DNA of 64,000 nt from Zerene cesonia (lineage: Eukaryota; Arthropoda; Insecta; Lepidoptera; Pieridae), in NCBI RefSeq assembly GCF_012273895.1, contig NC_052118.1, forward strand, positions 4,737,164 through 4,801,163, in the 5' to 3' direction. The translations under genes were made by a program, and so were the position numbers. Each line of letters starts with the position of its first letter. Positions within the stretch are counted from its first letter, which is position 1. Below the pieces are notes generated by a model. The model was given only the letters and a program-made list of their open reading frames with translations. It did no database searches and was not told the DNA's origin. Of this stretch, positions 62,632 through 64,000 are shown in pieces.

Positions 62632-62649
62632 CACACACACACACACACA
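62632..62649. repeat. (AC)n microsatellite
   Basis: Nine AC units directly after ACACACACTAGC, in AT-rich intergenic DNA. Confidence 0.85.
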
Positions 62650-62940
62650 AAGAGTGAGTGTTTGCTTTTTTTTGCTTCCTACTCTTTGCTAAGCTTAAAA
62701 TATTGCAATTTGTTTATTTTAGTACTTAAATTAAATTTTTATTTTACTTGCACATTAATAATGGATTTATTTATGAAGAGGAACGCTGACTCTTAACATA
62801 CAGAGCGTTTCTAGTTTAAGAGACAGTGTATATAACTGTATATGTTTAGTTATGTTATGTATTGAATGAGTTTTAGCAAAATAAAGATTTTTTTATTATC
62901 ATTCTTACAAACTTTCGTGTCTTACAATCCATATTATAAA

Positions 62941-63134
62941 TAATATTATAAAGGCGAAAGTTTTGTAAGTATGTGTGTGTGTTTGCTACTCTTTCACGCA
63001 AAAACAACAGAATCGATTGCTATGAAATTTAGTACGTAGACAGCTGGAAAACTGTAACATATAAACAACTTTTTATCCCGACATACCTACGGGATTCGGA
63101 CTTACGCGGGTGAAACCGCGGGGCGCAGCTAGTT
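62941..63134 (-). mobile_element. Family A retrotransposon/SINE tail, copy 4 (inverted)
   Basis: Reads on the - strand as the family A order: the + strand has AATATTATAAAGGCGAAAG at the left and GGTGAAACCGCGGGGCGCAG at the right, with AACTTTTTATCCCGACAT between. Confidence 0.75.
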
Positions 63135-63583
63135 ATTAGTATAAAGTAGTATAAGTAAGAAGTAGACCAAGTAAAGAACGATAATGTAGGCTTCATATAG
63201 TTCTTAATATGAAGATACCGAAATGGGCTAAGGGGTGTGAAATAGTATATAGAATAGTTCATAGTCTGCATGAATGGCTGTTAATCATCTCCATATCGGA
63301 TGCAATGGTACGCCAACTGCTAAAGCCTATCGTCGGCTTTCCATGTAGCATGTTTATTACAGACCATATGGATATTATAAATACATGCATGACTCATCGA
63401 AATGTTGAATTCACTGCACCATTGGATAAATCTTTCTTATTTTCAAAGGTCTGTATGACATAATATATTTAAAAAGTGATTGAAAAATTCAATATGGGAA
63501 CGGGTCGGGACACACGACTAGTATAAATTATTAGTGGTCCGCAAAACAAATCAGTCAAATTATAATAAATTATATTAAATCTT

Positions 63584-63768
63584 AATATATAAAATTCTCG
63601 TGTCACAGTTTTCGTTGCCATACTCCTCCGAAACGGCTTGACCGATTCCTCTGAAATTTGGTAAGCATATTGGGTAGGTCTGAGAATCGGCCAACATCTA
63701 TTTTTTATCCCGATATTCCTACGGGATACGGACTTACGCGGGTGAAACCGCGGGGCGCAGCTAGTATT
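63584..63768. mobile_element. Chimeric repeat: family B head joined to inverted family A head
   Basis: 63584-63706 matches family B (ATATAAAATTCTCGTGTCAC ... AATCGGCCAACATCTATTTT). It runs straight into 63704-63768, the inverted family A head (TTTTTATCCCGATATTCCTA ... GGGGCGCAGCTAG). The junction is at a shared TTTTTTAT. Confidence 0.6.
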
Positions 63769-64000
63769 AATATATTTTTGTATGAACGTGTAACTACACT
63801 TGTTATATGTTCTGTCTTTTACACTATTTTAGACGGATTAACAATTTTATTAACGCATCATAACTATCTATACAAGAACACTTTTATTAAATTGATACAT
63901 TGTATATGTAAGAAATAAAAGAGGGGGGTGTGTTAAATATTAGTTTGATCGTAATAGAATGTACTATAATTCTATACAACTGCCAAATTGATAACAAATT

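Larger units (their letters stand above)
53215..62930. other. Region without a confident gene
   Basis: About 9.7 kb of AT-rich DNA beyond the small-peptide pair. GC-richer blocks occur at about 55130-55330, 56050-56290 and 57790-57900 (GGCCGGCACCTGTTCCGGCC). They may be promoters, conserved non-coding elements or exons of a gene I cannot assemble. One possible - strand exon (59144-59249) is described among the findings. Listed repeats account for part of the rest. Confidence 0.4.

Noticed and set aside
1..64000. CRISPR arrays, operons, prophage or integrated virus
   Set aside because: No spaced direct-repeat array, no bacterial gene order and no recognisable viral reading frame were seen; the repeats are dispersed eukaryotic element tails.

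Overview
The window is AT-rich eukaryotic DNA with short phase-conserved introns, GT-AG splicing, AATAAA polyadenylation signals and many dispersed retrotransposon tails of the kind common in moths and butterflies. The lepidopteran assignment is an inference from repeat style and gene content. No prokaryotic feature was seen.

Layout, left to right. (1) 27-539, + strand: the last two exons of a gene for a cyclic-nucleotide-binding-domain protein, cut by the window edge. (2) About 1000-16722, + strand: a sperm-tail PG-rich-repeat (SHIPPO / outer dense fiber 3 type) gene. One 5' UTR exon and four early coding exons can end in a short terminal exon (262 aa form, usual ODF3 size). They can also read on into a 2.3 kb exon with 22 tandem repeats and a unique C-terminal tail (1377 aa form). 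(3) About 16723-25500: intergenic DNA with repeats. (4) About 25500-49180, + strand: a complete PDGF/VEGF-receptor-type tyrosine kinase gene (Pvr), 24 coding exons and 1374 aa by my splice model. It has a signal peptide, seven Ig domains, a transmembrane segment, a split kinase domain with an insert of about 100 residues, and a tail with three YxxM motifs. (5) 49292-50291: exactly 1000 Ns, an assembly placeholder. (6) 50350-53214, - strand: two small tandem genes for secreted peptides of 77 and 81 aa. Neither is recognised. Both have three coding exons, phase-0 introns and a middle exon of exactly 22 codons sharing a D-hydrophobic-P core. (7) 53215-64000: no confident gene; repeat tails and a few GC-richer blocks.

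The genes do not form one pathway. The PG-repeat gene belongs to axonemal or sperm-flagellum structure, Pvr to growth-factor signalling, and the small peptides to the secretory route with unknown targets. The strongest candidates for something undescribed are the tandem secreted-peptide pair and the PG-repeat gene with its giant repeat exon and two interchangeable, homologous C-terminal ends. All splice models were read by eye from frame continuity and splice consensus; no alignment or transcript data were available.
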